Source: Archaeoglobus sp. (GTDB taxonomy: Archaea > Halobacteriota > Archaeoglobi > Archaeoglobales > Archaeoglobaceae). Taken from it: a DNA stretch of 33,109 nucleotides. The notes under the pieces were generated by a model, which saw only the letters and a list, made by a program, of their open reading frames with translations, did not search any database and was not told the DNA's origin. Location of the stretch: assembly GCF_017656475.1 (NCBI RefSeq), contig NZ_JACDNT010000020.1, forward strand, positions 1 to 33,109, written 5' to 3'. Both the position numbers and the translations under genes were made by a program. Positions 23,628 to 30,478 of this stretch are shown piece after piece. Each line of letters begins with the position of its first letter. Position 1 is the stretch's first letter.

Positions 23628-24779
23628 ATGCGAGAGGTTGCGGTTATAGGTTGTGGTGTTACCAAATTCGGACACCACTGGGAAAAGGATCATGAGGATC
23701 TGCTTGTTGAGGCTACTTATGAGGCCATATCAGATGCAAATGTCGAGTTGAAGGATGTTGAGGCTGTTTGGTGTGGAACATTCTACCCCTCAACCGGAAT
23801 AAGTGGTAATGTTTTCAGCGACACTGTAAAGTTCTTCGGTAAGCCGATAAGTAGAGTGGAGAACTACTGCGCAACTGGAATGGACAACATAAGGAACGCT
23901 GCCTTTGCCGTTGCGAGCGGTGCTTATGACCTTGTCATAGCTGCAGGAGTTGAGAAGCTCATGGACGCGGGTAGCAGAGGCTTACCGCCAATCGAGGGTA
24001 TATTCAGCGTTGGCATGCCGTACGTCAGTGCTCCGGCAATGTTTGCCATGGCAGCAAACAGAGCATTCAAGGAGTGGGGATGGACGAGAGAGGATTTGGC
24101 ATTAGTTGCTGTGAAAAACCACTACAACGGAGCGAGACATCCCAAAGCGCACTTCAGGAGCGAGGTTACAGTTGAAAAAGTTTTGAAGGCGCCAATAGTT
24201 GCCTCTCCGCTTGGCGTTTATGACTGCAGTGCTGTAAGTGATGGTGCTGCCGCTGTTGTGCTCACTCGCCCCGAAATAGCCAGGCAGATTGTTGGGGATG
24301 ACTATGCGGTGATAAAAGCAGTTGGAATGGCGGTTGAAACCATGCACCCGTGGCATCGCCCCTCAGAGAGCTTTCTGAGCTTCCCTGCAACGGTTAAGGC
24401 GGCAAAGATGGCTTACAAGATGGCTGGAATAGAAAATCCGAGAAAGGAGCTTGACTTCGGCATCGTCCATGACTGCTTCACCATAACCGAGCTAATCAAC
24501 TATCAGGACATGCAGCTCTGCAAGCCCGGAGAGGGGGCAGAGTTAATAAGGAAGGGTGTGACCGCCATAGATGGGGATTTCCCGATAAATCCGGATGGTG
24601 GTCTGAAATCATTCGGCCATCCAATCGCTGCAAGCGGTGTGAGGATGGTTGCAGAGCTGACAAAGCAGGTTCTCGGCAAGGCAGAGGGTCTGCAGGTTAA
24701 AGATGCTGAAGCGGGCTTTGCTCACAACCTCGGAGGGCCGTATTCGGTTGCCACCGTCGCCATCGTTTCGAGACCCTAA
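23628..24779 (+). CDS. Thiolase family protein (acetyl-CoA C-acetyltransferase type)
   Basis: 383 aa. ATG 23628 is 4 bp after the previous stop and follows the SD GAGGTGAT (23616-23623); the longer open frame to 23520 overlaps the upstream gene and is not needed. Active-site Cys81 lies in NYCATGMD; His281 with Cys283 (VHDCFT) and His331 (FGHPIAASG) complete the thiolase / SCP-x-type thiolase motifs. It forms or cleaves a 3-ketoacyl-CoA. Because it is paired with an HMG-CoA-synthase-like/DUF35 fusion, it probably works in a complex channelling ketoacyl-CoA. The partner's missing Cys leaves open whether the pathway is mevalonate or fatty/aromatic acid breakdown. It ends 4 bp inside the convergent isomerase gene. 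Confidence 0.9.
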   Translation: MREVAVIGCGVTKFGHHWEKDHEDLLVEATYEAISDANVELKDVEAVWCGTFYPSTGISGNVFSDTVKFFGKPISRVENYCATGMDNIRNAAFAVASGAYDLVIAAGVEKLMDAGSRGLPPIEGIFSVGMPYVSAPAMFAMAANRAFKEWGWTREDLALVAVKNHYNGARHPKAHFRSEVTVEKVLKAPIVASPLGVYDCSAVSDGAAAVVLTRPEIARQIVGDDYAVIKAVGMAVETMHPWHRPSESFLSFPATVKAAKMAYKMAGIENPRKELDFGIVHDCFTITELINYQDMQLCKPGEGAELIRKGVTAIDGDFPINPDGGLKSFGHPIAASGVRMVAELTKQVLGKAEGLQVKDAEAGFAHNLGGPYSVATVAIVSRP

Positions 24780-25675
24780 GCTTTCAGATATATTCTCACT
24801 ATTTTTCCGCCTTCACTCTCTACCGTGAGGGATTCCGTTGTTGCAGGAACTAAACAGGAGTAGCCGCGATGCAGGTCAGCAACTTCTTTCCCCTTCAAAA
24901 TGAAGTAGCCCTCAGCAGCGTAAAGAATGTTCATCACACCACCAGTATTAATTTCGGCAGAGCCCGTAACCTCTATAACCTCAAGACCAAAGTTTTCCAT
25001 CTCTGCCTTTCCCTTCTTACCCTTGACCTCAAAATCCTCAACCTTCTTGGTGTTCAGAACCTTCTTCACCTTCTCGAAGTCCTCTTCGGTGAAGAAGTAG
25101 GCGAGGGTTGAGTTGGAGGAGACTTCGAGAACCCTCAGGTTCTCTCCCCCATGTGGCATGCCGGGTGGGATGACAAAGGTATCGTAAGGTGCGGTTTCAA
25201 AGCTGTTTAAGAGAGATTTGACGTCAAAATCCTCCTCCTTGAGCTTTTCTTCCAGCTCTTCAATCTTCACGTCCTCCTTAAATCCAGCATAAGCCTTTCC
25301 TTTGTTGAAAACCAGCCATACTGATTCAACCCCACCTTCCTTCTCTCCCAAGCTCTCAGCCGCTTTGTCGGAAGGATGAACATGAGCCGGAACGGGAGAG
25401 GATGCATCTATTAGCCTGACAAGGATAGGGAATTTGGTGAATTTTTCCGCAGCTTTGCCGAGCAACTCATCCTTGAATTTCGAGAATAATTCGAGCATTG
25501 TCATCTGCTGGCCTTTAACGAGGACGGTAGAGGGGCGTGATGGGTGGGCTGAAAACTCCCACGACTCGCCGATGCCTGCCTGCCTGAACCCCTTCAGAAG
25601 AGCGATCCACTCCCCTCCCCACGGCCTCTCAATCAAATTCTCCTGTGCCTGAAAGATAAAACCTGGAAGCTCCAT
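24776..25675 (-). CDS. Mannose-6-phosphate isomerase, type I
   Basis: 299 aa cupin enzyme resembling the short bacterial type I phosphomannose isomerases. Metal ligands are visible as His98 and His100 (HVHPSD), Glu117 (GGVESVW) and His175 (PPGMPHGG); RPWGGE and GESWEFS are family motifs near the N-terminus. It converts fructose 6-phosphate and mannose 6-phosphate, feeding mannosyl donors for glycolipids, glycoproteins or compatible solutes. The TATA-like TTTTATATATTCC at 25688-25700 lies about 20 bp upstream of ATG 25675 with no SD. It is a single gene converging on the thiolase gene. Confidence 0.88.
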   Translation of the reverse strand: MELPGFIFQAQENLIERPWGGEWIALLKGFRQAGIGESWEFSAHPSRPSTVLVKGQQMTMLELFSKFKDELLGKAAEKFTKFPILVRLIDASSPVPAHVHPSDKAAESLGEKEGGVESVWLVFNKGKAYAGFKEDVKIEELEEKLKEEDFDVKSLLNSFETAPYDTFVIPPGMPHGGENLRVLEVSSNSTLAYFFTEEDFEKVKKVLNTKKVEDFEVKGKKGKAEMENFGLEVIEVTGSAEINTGGVMNILYAAEGYFILKGKEVADLHRGYSCLVPATTESLTVESEGGKIVRIYLKA

Positions 25676-25891
25676 GCATCCAGTTGTTGAAGGAATATAT
25701 AAAACTTATGGGATAAATACATAGGCATGCGGGTGAGTTTGGTAAAATCGACTGATATCAGCTAACAAGCCAATACTTTTTTGTAGATTATTATTTACCA
25801 TCATTATTACCACAATTAGTATAGCAAACATTTGATATAAACCGATAGATTTTTATGCAAGCTAAGCGACAGCCAGTCAACGGGGGAGAAC

Positions 25892-26149
25892 ATGAAAAGG
25901 TCCCGTATGGAGATAATTTTTGAAATCATGAAAAACGTTGATGCTGGTGTCAGCACAAAAACGAGGCTTATGTACGCCTCGAACCTCGACTGGAGGAGCT
26001 TTAGCAAGTATATCAGCTTTCTCGAAGAAGAGGGTTTTGTTGTTTGCACCAATGACAGCTATAGGTTGACGGATAAGGGAAAATTGCTCCTCCAGAAGAT
26101 GAAAGAGGTTGCAGAAATACTCAGTTCGCAGGTAGCTCCAAAAATTTGA
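25892..26149 (+). CDS. Winged-helix transcription regulator
   Basis: 85 aa. A single winged-helix domain covers most of the protein: helices IIFEIMKNV, TKTRLMYASNL and FSKYISFLEEEGFV, then a wing CTNDSYRLTDKGKLLL. This is the small archaeal one-domain type (ArnR/DUF4364-like pattern), which usually acts as a dimer on nearby promoters. The start ATG 25892 is preceded by GGGGGAG. It lies about 300 bp upstream of, and on the same strand as, the secreted-protein operon and could control it through the stem-loop at 26351-26386. Its last 29 bp overlap the convergent small ORF. Confidence 0.82.
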   Translation: MKRSRMEIIFEIMKNVDAGVSTKTRLMYASNLDWRSFSKYISFLEEEGFVVCTNDSYRLTDKGKLLLQKMKEVAEILSSQVAPKI

Positions 26150-26297
26150 ACAGCGATTTTTTTATCTTTACTTCCCCTTTTTCAACGTCTACGAAACCAG
26201 CAACCTTGAATACTTCCAGAAATGTCTCATCAACTTTTTTCCCCTTTAATAATTCGAGTGCTGCTTTATCCAGTTCCGCAAGGATATGGGAATACAT
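26121..26297 (-). CDS. Small 58-aa hypothetical protein
   Basis: An open frame on the minus strand from ATG 26297 to TGA 26121-26123, reading MYSHILAELDKAALELL, then GKKVDETFLEVF, GFVDVEKGEVKIKK, ending LFKFLELPAN. The helix-strand-helix pattern, high charge and unbroken frame look protein-like. The AT-rich box AATTTAAAC at about 26315-26323 sits at the leaderless distance. It overlaps the end of the winged-helix gene by 29 bp in convergent orientation and is divergent from the secreted-protein operon. I do not recognise a family; a small partner of the adjacent regulator is a guess. Confidence 0.5.
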   Translation of the reverse strand: MYSHILAELDKAALELLKGKKVDETFLEVFKVAGFVDVEKGEVKIKKSLFKFLELPAN

Positions 26298-26350
26298 TGA
26301 ATAAAATTATGAAGTTTAAATTAATAAGGCTTTTGGTAAAATTTTACATG

Positions 26351-26386
26351 CTGCAAACATGTGCAAAAAGCACATTGTTCATGCAG
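26351..26386. promoter_or_regulatory. Imperfect inverted repeat (candidate operator)
   Basis: CTGCA-AAC-ATGTGC, loop AAAAA, GCACAT-(T)-GTT-(CA)-TGCAG: fourteen complementary positions with a one-base and a two-base bulge. It lies between the divergent promoters of the 58-aa ORF and the secreted-protein operon, upstream of that operon's TATA box (26417-26426). It is therefore better placed as a DNA operator than as a transcribed hairpin. The half-site CATGTG recurs at 26397-26402 within ATGCATGTG. Confidence 0.45.
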
Positions 26387-26416
26387 CGGTAATATGCATG
26401 TGTTTTATTTTCATAA

Positions 26417-26455
26417 TTTATATTAATACTGTGGAGTTAAGACTTATGAGGTGAT
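26417..26455 (+). promoter_or_regulatory. Promoter and SD of the secreted-protein operon
   Basis: TTTATATTAA (26417-26426) is a good TATA box. GAGGTGAT (26448-26455) is a strong SD 4 bp before ATG 26460. The implied leader is very short, with the SD close to the 5' end. Confidence 0.55.
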
Positions 26456-26459
26456 GTGA

Positions 26460-26945
26460 ATGAAGAAGTTCGGAGTTCTGTTCGTGGCCATGCTGGTGGC
26501 CCTCGGGCTGGTGGGTGCGACGTACGCCTACTGGGAGGATAGTCTGAGCATAACTGGGACGGTAGGCACTGGAACCTTAGAAGTGATATTCAACAGCACT
26601 GCAACATCAAGCGACAATGAGGAAACTTATGATGTTGGAAGTGTCCAGTGCGAGGTTGCTGATGACGGCAAAAGCGCGACAGTCACAATCACAAACGCCT
26701 ATCCGGGATATCAGGCAAACTGTACTTTCACAATTGAAAACACGGGAACAATCCCGGCTAAGATAAAGGCTATTAACAATGATGCAACTGACCCACTAAC
26801 TGTAGTGGTGGACGGGCTGAATGCTGGCGATGTGATAGAAACATCCAAAACGTTTAATGTCGTAACAACAGTCGGACAAAACGCCGCTGAGGACACACCA
26901 TATTCATACACGATAACCATCGACGTCGGCCAGTTCAACGAGTAA
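26460..26945 (+). CDS. TasA/SipW-substrate-type secreted fibre subunit candidate
   Basis: 161 aa. A signal peptide MKKFGVLFVAMLVALGLVGA runs directly into TYA-YWEDS, the TYAYFSDT-like junction of SipW-processed proteins (TasA, camelysin), with predicted cleavage after Ala23. The mature part is beta-rich, low in charge, and contains the GTGTLEVIF segment typical of TasA-like N-termini and a core NAYPGYQANCTFTIENTG. It has two cysteines (64 and 88) that could form a disulfide, and it ends IDVGQFNE. Being small, first in the operon and behind the best SD, it is the likely main subunit of an extracellular filament. Pyrobaculum bundling pili (AbpA) are made of TasA-like subunits. The filament role is inference. 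Confidence 0.78.
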   Translation: MKKFGVLFVAMLVALGLVGATYAYWEDSLSITGTVGTGTLEVIFNSTATSSDNEETYDVGSVQCEVADDGKSATVTITNAYPGYQANCTFTIENTGTIPAKIKAINNDATDPLTVVVDGLNAGDVIETSKTFNVVTTVGQNAAEDTPYSYTITIDVGQFNE

Positions 26946-26974
26946 CTTTTTCATTTTTTAAAAGGTGAACAGAA

Positions 26975-27640
26975 ATGTCAGCGAAGTATCTGCTGATTCC
27001 CGTAATGCTCCTCGCACTCAGCGTTACCTATGCTGGATTCAGTGATACGCTGTTCATCGGTGACTCTAACGCCCCGAACACTGTCACCACCACAGACATG
27101 GAATGGGTACTTAGTGGGGAACCTAATTGCTACGATAATATGACGACCAGCGACGTTTTCAATCCATTTAATCTGGCTGAAGACTCGTACGGTACTGTTT
27201 ACTGCACCAAAAGTGACGTAGCTGGTGGTAAAACAACGATCTCGGTTACCGTTGCTAACGCCTACCCCGGTTACGCCTTTGGAATTGACGTGCAGATAAA
27301 GAACACTGGCAACCTCCCCTCCAAGCTGAGGGATGTAGTGATAGACGCTCCTGAGGAACTTAGAAACAGTGCGAGGGTTGCGTACGAGCTGAAATACAGT
27401 CTTGATGGTAACAACAACGTAGTCACCAAGAGAAATAGTGGCTTGACCCTCGCTCAATTCGAAAACGAGATAGAAAGTGAACTGGACGGCAAAGTCTTCA
27501 CTCAAGGCGGTTACATATCTTTCGGCGACGAGGACAGCAACACAATCTGGATATACTTCCCACCAGACAGCAACCCACCGCAGGGTCGAACTTTGAACCT
27601 CAACATAACCTTCGTGTTCGGGCAGTTCAACGAACCTTAA
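26975..27640 (+). CDS. Second TasA-like secreted protein (paralogue)
   Basis: 221 aa. The signal peptide ends in LALSVTYA and is followed by GFSDTLF, again a SipW-type junction (cleavage after Ala20). It shares with the previous protein the core NAYPGY (95-100), a following strand IKNTGNLPSK, and the C-terminal GQFNE. It shares with the next protein VVIDAPEEL-like spacing and the peptide WIYFPPDSNPPQ. It is larger because of an insert near residues 110-190. SD AAGGTGA is at 26962-26968. The 29-bp gap after the first gene is T-rich (CTTTTTCATTTTTT) and may partly end transcription, giving less of this protein than of the first. It is probably a minor pilus subunit. Confidence 0.75.
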   Translation: MSAKYLLIPVMLLALSVTYAGFSDTLFIGDSNAPNTVTTTDMEWVLSGEPNCYDNMTTSDVFNPFNLAEDSYGTVYCTKSDVAGGKTTISVTVANAYPGYAFGIDVQIKNTGNLPSKLRDVVIDAPEELRNSARVAYELKYSLDGNNNVVTKRNSGLTLAQFENEIESELDGKVFTQGGYISFGDEDSNTIWIYFPPDSNPPQGRTLNLNITFVFGQFNEP

Positions 27641-27654
27641 TTTTCCAATTTTTT

Positions 27655-28416
27655 ATGAAACCCGCCTACCTTTTTATACTCCTCCTCTTCATTCCCACCA
27701 CCGCAGCACTTTTTCACGATCACCTCAAACTCGATACTGCCGTGACGGTCTCAACCTCCGACGTTGACTGGGAGGTTCTTCTACCATCCGAAACCCATCT
27801 ATGGAGACACCTACCCGACTATGGCGAGGCGAGGCTTGACGGTTGCTGGGTTGGTTGTATGGCAAAGTGCCTGTTTCTCCACACGAACTATTGCAATTGC
27901 GAAAAGCCTGACATAGCTAAAGCGAATCTCCTCAAGGTCGATGACGGTGTTATCTTCAGCATCGAAAACGCCTATCCATCATATGCGGCCGTTTCCCACT
28001 TCATATTCGTTAACAGGAAGCTACCTTCTGAACTCGATGATGTTGTCATCAACGCTGATGGGGATTTCAGAACAGTCTTCGTCGTTTTCTACGACACAAA
28101 CCCTCACGACTGCAGAATTGACGGCTTTGTCGCTGTTGGCTACAACTTAACGGAGACAGAAGAAATCCTTGAGAAAAACCTCAAAGGAAAGGTGTTCAGA
28201 AAGGGCGGGTGGATTGCCTTCTGCAAGCCTGATGGTGACTACGAGGCCAACCTCACAACCTATCTCAGCAACCGGAGCGGTCTGAATGAAGAGAGCTTGA
28301 AGGGTATGCTCGAAACCGACAGCTTCTGGATATACTTCCCTCCCGACAGCAACCCACCTCAGAGCAAGTCAGTAAGCTACGAGATAAGGTTCAGGTTCAA
28401 GGCCTTTAGACCCTGA
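27655..28416 (+). CDS. Third TasA-like secreted protein with a cysteine cluster
   Basis: 253 aa. A signal peptide of about 18 residues ends TTAA, then LFHDHLKLDT, an altered SipW-type junction. The same core appears as ENAYPSY (105-110) with NRKLPSEL, and WIYFPPDSNPPQ near the C-terminus is nearly identical to the second paralogue. Unlike it, residues 64-82 carry five cysteines (C64, C68, C72, C80, C82), and more occur at HDCRID and AFCKPD, so disulfides or metal binding are likely. The C-terminus (RFRFKAFRP) lacks GQFNE, which would fit a tip or cap rather than a repeating subunit. There is no SD; the ATG is 15 bp after the previous stop. Confidence 0.72.
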   Translation: MKPAYLFILLLFIPTTAALFHDHLKLDTAVTVSTSDVDWEVLLPSETHLWRHLPDYGEARLDGCWVGCMAKCLFLHTNYCNCEKPDIAKANLLKVDDGVIFSIENAYPSYAAVSHFIFVNRKLPSELDDVVINADGDFRTVFVVFYDTNPHDCRIDGFVAVGYNLTETEEILEKNLKGKVFRKGGWIAFCKPDGDYEANLTTYLSNRSGLNEESLKGMLETDSFWIYFPPDSNPPQSKSVSYEIRFRFKAFRP

Positions 28417-28428
28417 CGTAAGCAACCC

Positions 28429-28438
28429 ATATATATTC
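28429..28438 (+). promoter_or_regulatory. TATA box of the signal peptidase gene
   Basis: ATATATATTC lies about 24 bp upstream of ATG 28458, in the 41-bp gap after the third secreted protein. It predicts a separate leaderless transcript for the processing genes. Confidence 0.45.
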
Positions 28439-28457
28439 AAACCCGCACTTTTGAGCG

Positions 28458-29585
28458 ATGCTGCTCACACTCCTTGCTCTGCTGATTTACTCCGCAATTC
28501 CTTTCCTCCCTTCCCTGCTGTCCTTCTACGCCAAGATACCTGCCGGAATTTTTCTGGCCTTTTCAGCCTACTATGAGGCGAAATTCTCAAACATCCCGAT
28601 TTTCCGAAGGCCTGTAAGGCTCAAGAACTTCACATCACCCGTGAATCTTGCAATCTACGCCGCGATGCTCCAGATAGCCTTGCTGTTCACGCTCGGCGCT
28701 TTTATCGGCTTCGGGAAGAGCCCTTACTCATTCACCCCGCTCGGCATAACGACAAATTTCGCTTACGTTGCTTCAACGCTTTTCGGTGTGGAGCTGAGCA
28801 GAGCTCTTTTCGTAAGGATTTTTTCTCGCAAAATCGGCGAAAAGGCGGTTATAGCAGTTGCCACACTCTACTTCGTTCTTCTTTACCTAAATGACCTCAG
28901 GTTTTTCCCCACTGCACCTCTTGAAGTTCTCAAGTTTTTGGGCAACGATGTTATACCCCATTTCACCCAGCAGCTTTTCCTTACACTTCTGGCATACGTC
29001 TATGGTTTCAGGGCTTCGATAGCATTTATTTTCCCCATAACAGCCTTTGAGTGGTTCTGTCCAATACTGCCAAACCTAGACTGGACACTCAATGCAATGG
29101 TCAAAACAGCCGTTCCCGCTGTTGGCTACGCGATTCTCGAAAGGGAGCTAGAGCCGAAGAAGGTTGAACTAAAGAAGGAGAGCACATTATCATGGGTCGG
29201 ATTTCTGACCGCATGCATTTTGCTGCTGCTCTTCTTTTCCGGTTCCCTCGGCCTTCACCCATCCGTAGTCGGTTCCGGAAGCATGAGACCTGCGATAGAG
29301 GTCGGCGATGTCGTCATCGTCAAAAATGTTGGCCTTGATGAGATAGAGGTGGGAGATGTCATACAGTACTGGGAAGAGCACTACACCGTAACCCACAGGG
29401 TTGTGGAAATTCATTATGATGGAGAGCAAAAGATTTTCATAACAAAAGGTGATGCTAATGACGTGGCTGATGATCCGGTAAGCGGTGACAGGGTTATCGG
29501 GAAAGTTGTATTTGTGATTCCGAGAATAGGCCTCCTGTCCCTCATGCTCAGGGATTTGCTCAAGATGTGGGGTGTTCTGCCTTGA
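28458..29585 (+). CDS. Signal peptidase I (archaeal/SipW type) with N-terminal membrane extension
   Basis: 375 aa. Residues 1-225 hold about six to seven membrane helices, an extension not found in ordinary signal peptidases. A further helix at about 245-262 leads to the catalytic domain with Ser275 (GSGSMRP), His313 (VTHRVVE) and an acidic site near GDANDVADDP (Asp332-339). His in place of the bacterial Lys marks the ER/archaeal/SipW class. It cleaves signal peptides on the outer face of the membrane. Its position right after three SipW-type substrates makes it the probable dedicated processing enzyme, as SipW is for TasA in Bacillus. The next gene overlaps its stop. Confidence 0.88.
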   Translation: MLLTLLALLIYSAIPFLPSLLSFYAKIPAGIFLAFSAYYEAKFSNIPIFRRPVRLKNFTSPVNLAIYAAMLQIALLFTLGAFIGFGKSPYSFTPLGITTNFAYVASTLFGVELSRALFVRIFSRKIGEKAVIAVATLYFVLLYLNDLRFFPTAPLEVLKFLGNDVIPHFTQQLFLTLLAYVYGFRASIAFIFPITAFEWFCPILPNLDWTLNAMVKTAVPAVGYAILERELEPKKVELKKESTLSWVGFLTACILLLLFFSGSLGLHPSVVGSGSMRPAIEVGDVVIVKNVGLDEIEVGDVIQYWEEHYTVTHRVVEIHYDGEQKIFITKGDANDVADDPVSGDRVIGKVVFVIPRIGLLSLMLRDLLKMWGVLP

Positions 29586-30478
29586 AAATTACGAAGAGTA
29601 GTTTCAGAATTCTCGCTGGCACTTTGCTGGCAATCTCAATTCTCTGCATAGCAGGAGCGGTGCTGGTAAATCCTGAGAAGAAAGTTGAGGTTGTTAAGGA
29701 CACAGTGGTTTTTTCTGACAGCTTCTCCGTTAAGGCTAAATTGAAAGATAACACCCTTTTCGGCAAGGGTGAGATTCAGACTGATCGCATTTTTCTGAAC
29801 ATAACTGAGAGCTGTGAGGCATCTTACCAACTAAGCGTGGGCTGCAGTTCGTGTGATAAGAAAGGGAGTTATGAGGTTATAATCAGCCTGCAAACGAAAG
29901 ATTGGAGCAAGGTTGTTGAAAGTTTCTCTGGAAGCTTTGATGGCAGCTACACTCTCACTTTGCCCCTCGATCTCCACTACTACAACTCCCTCTATGAAAA
30001 AATTAGTAAGGAGCTCGACTACAAGGCATCGGAGCCAAAACTCGTTCTCACCATAAAAACCCATGCCGCCGGATATGACTACCAGAGAGAGGTTACAGCA
30101 TCACTAGGATCCAAAATATCGAACTTCGAGTACGAGCCATCAGCTACGAAGGAGTTTAAGGAAAATGAAGAATTCACCGTCGTTGATCCCTCGTTAAGGA
30201 TTTTGAAGTTCGTTCTTGTCCCGTTCTCCATAATTCCTGTCTTTGTGTTTGTATTGATGTTCAAAAAGTGGGAAATCGTTGAAGGAGACCCCTACGCCAA
30301 GTACTCCGATGTTGTTGTAAAAGCTCTGCATTTTGAAGACGGCAAAGTCGTGGTTGAAAGCGTTGAGGAGCTTCTGAAGCTTGCAGAATATCTCAACAAG
30401 CCGATTCTCAGGCGGGGTGACGAGTTTGCCGTATTCGACGAGGATGTTGTTTACGTGGTAAAAATAAAAAATGGATAG
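29582..30478 (+). CDS. DUF5305-type membrane-anchored protein
   Basis: 298 aa from TTG 29582, which overlaps the peptidase stop as TTGA and follows GGGGTG by about nine bases; a GTG at 29567 is the alternative. Topology: one N-terminal helix (about 10-30), an outside beta-rich domain (30-200) with a CSSC motif, a second helix (about 207-227), then a cytoplasmic tail of about 70 residues. This layout matches archaeal DUF5305 proteins, commonly found beside signal peptidases and SipW-type substrates. Function unknown; an assembly or anchoring factor for the secreted subunits is an inference. Its stop abuts the convergent peptidase-like gene with no gap. Confidence 0.78.
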   Translation: MKITKSSFRILAGTLLAISILCIAGAVLVNPEKKVEVVKDTVVFSDSFSVKAKLKDNTLFGKGEIQTDRIFLNITESCEASYQLSVGCSSCDKKGSYEVIISLQTKDWSKVVESFSGSFDGSYTLTLPLDLHYYNSLYEKISKELDYKASEPKLVLTIKTHAAGYDYQREVTASLGSKISNFEYEPSATKEFKENEEFTVVDPSLRILKFVLVPFSIIPVFVFVLMFKKWEIVEGDPYAKYSDVVVKALHFEDGKVVVESVEELLKLAEYLNKPILRRGDEFAVFDEDVVYVVKIKNG

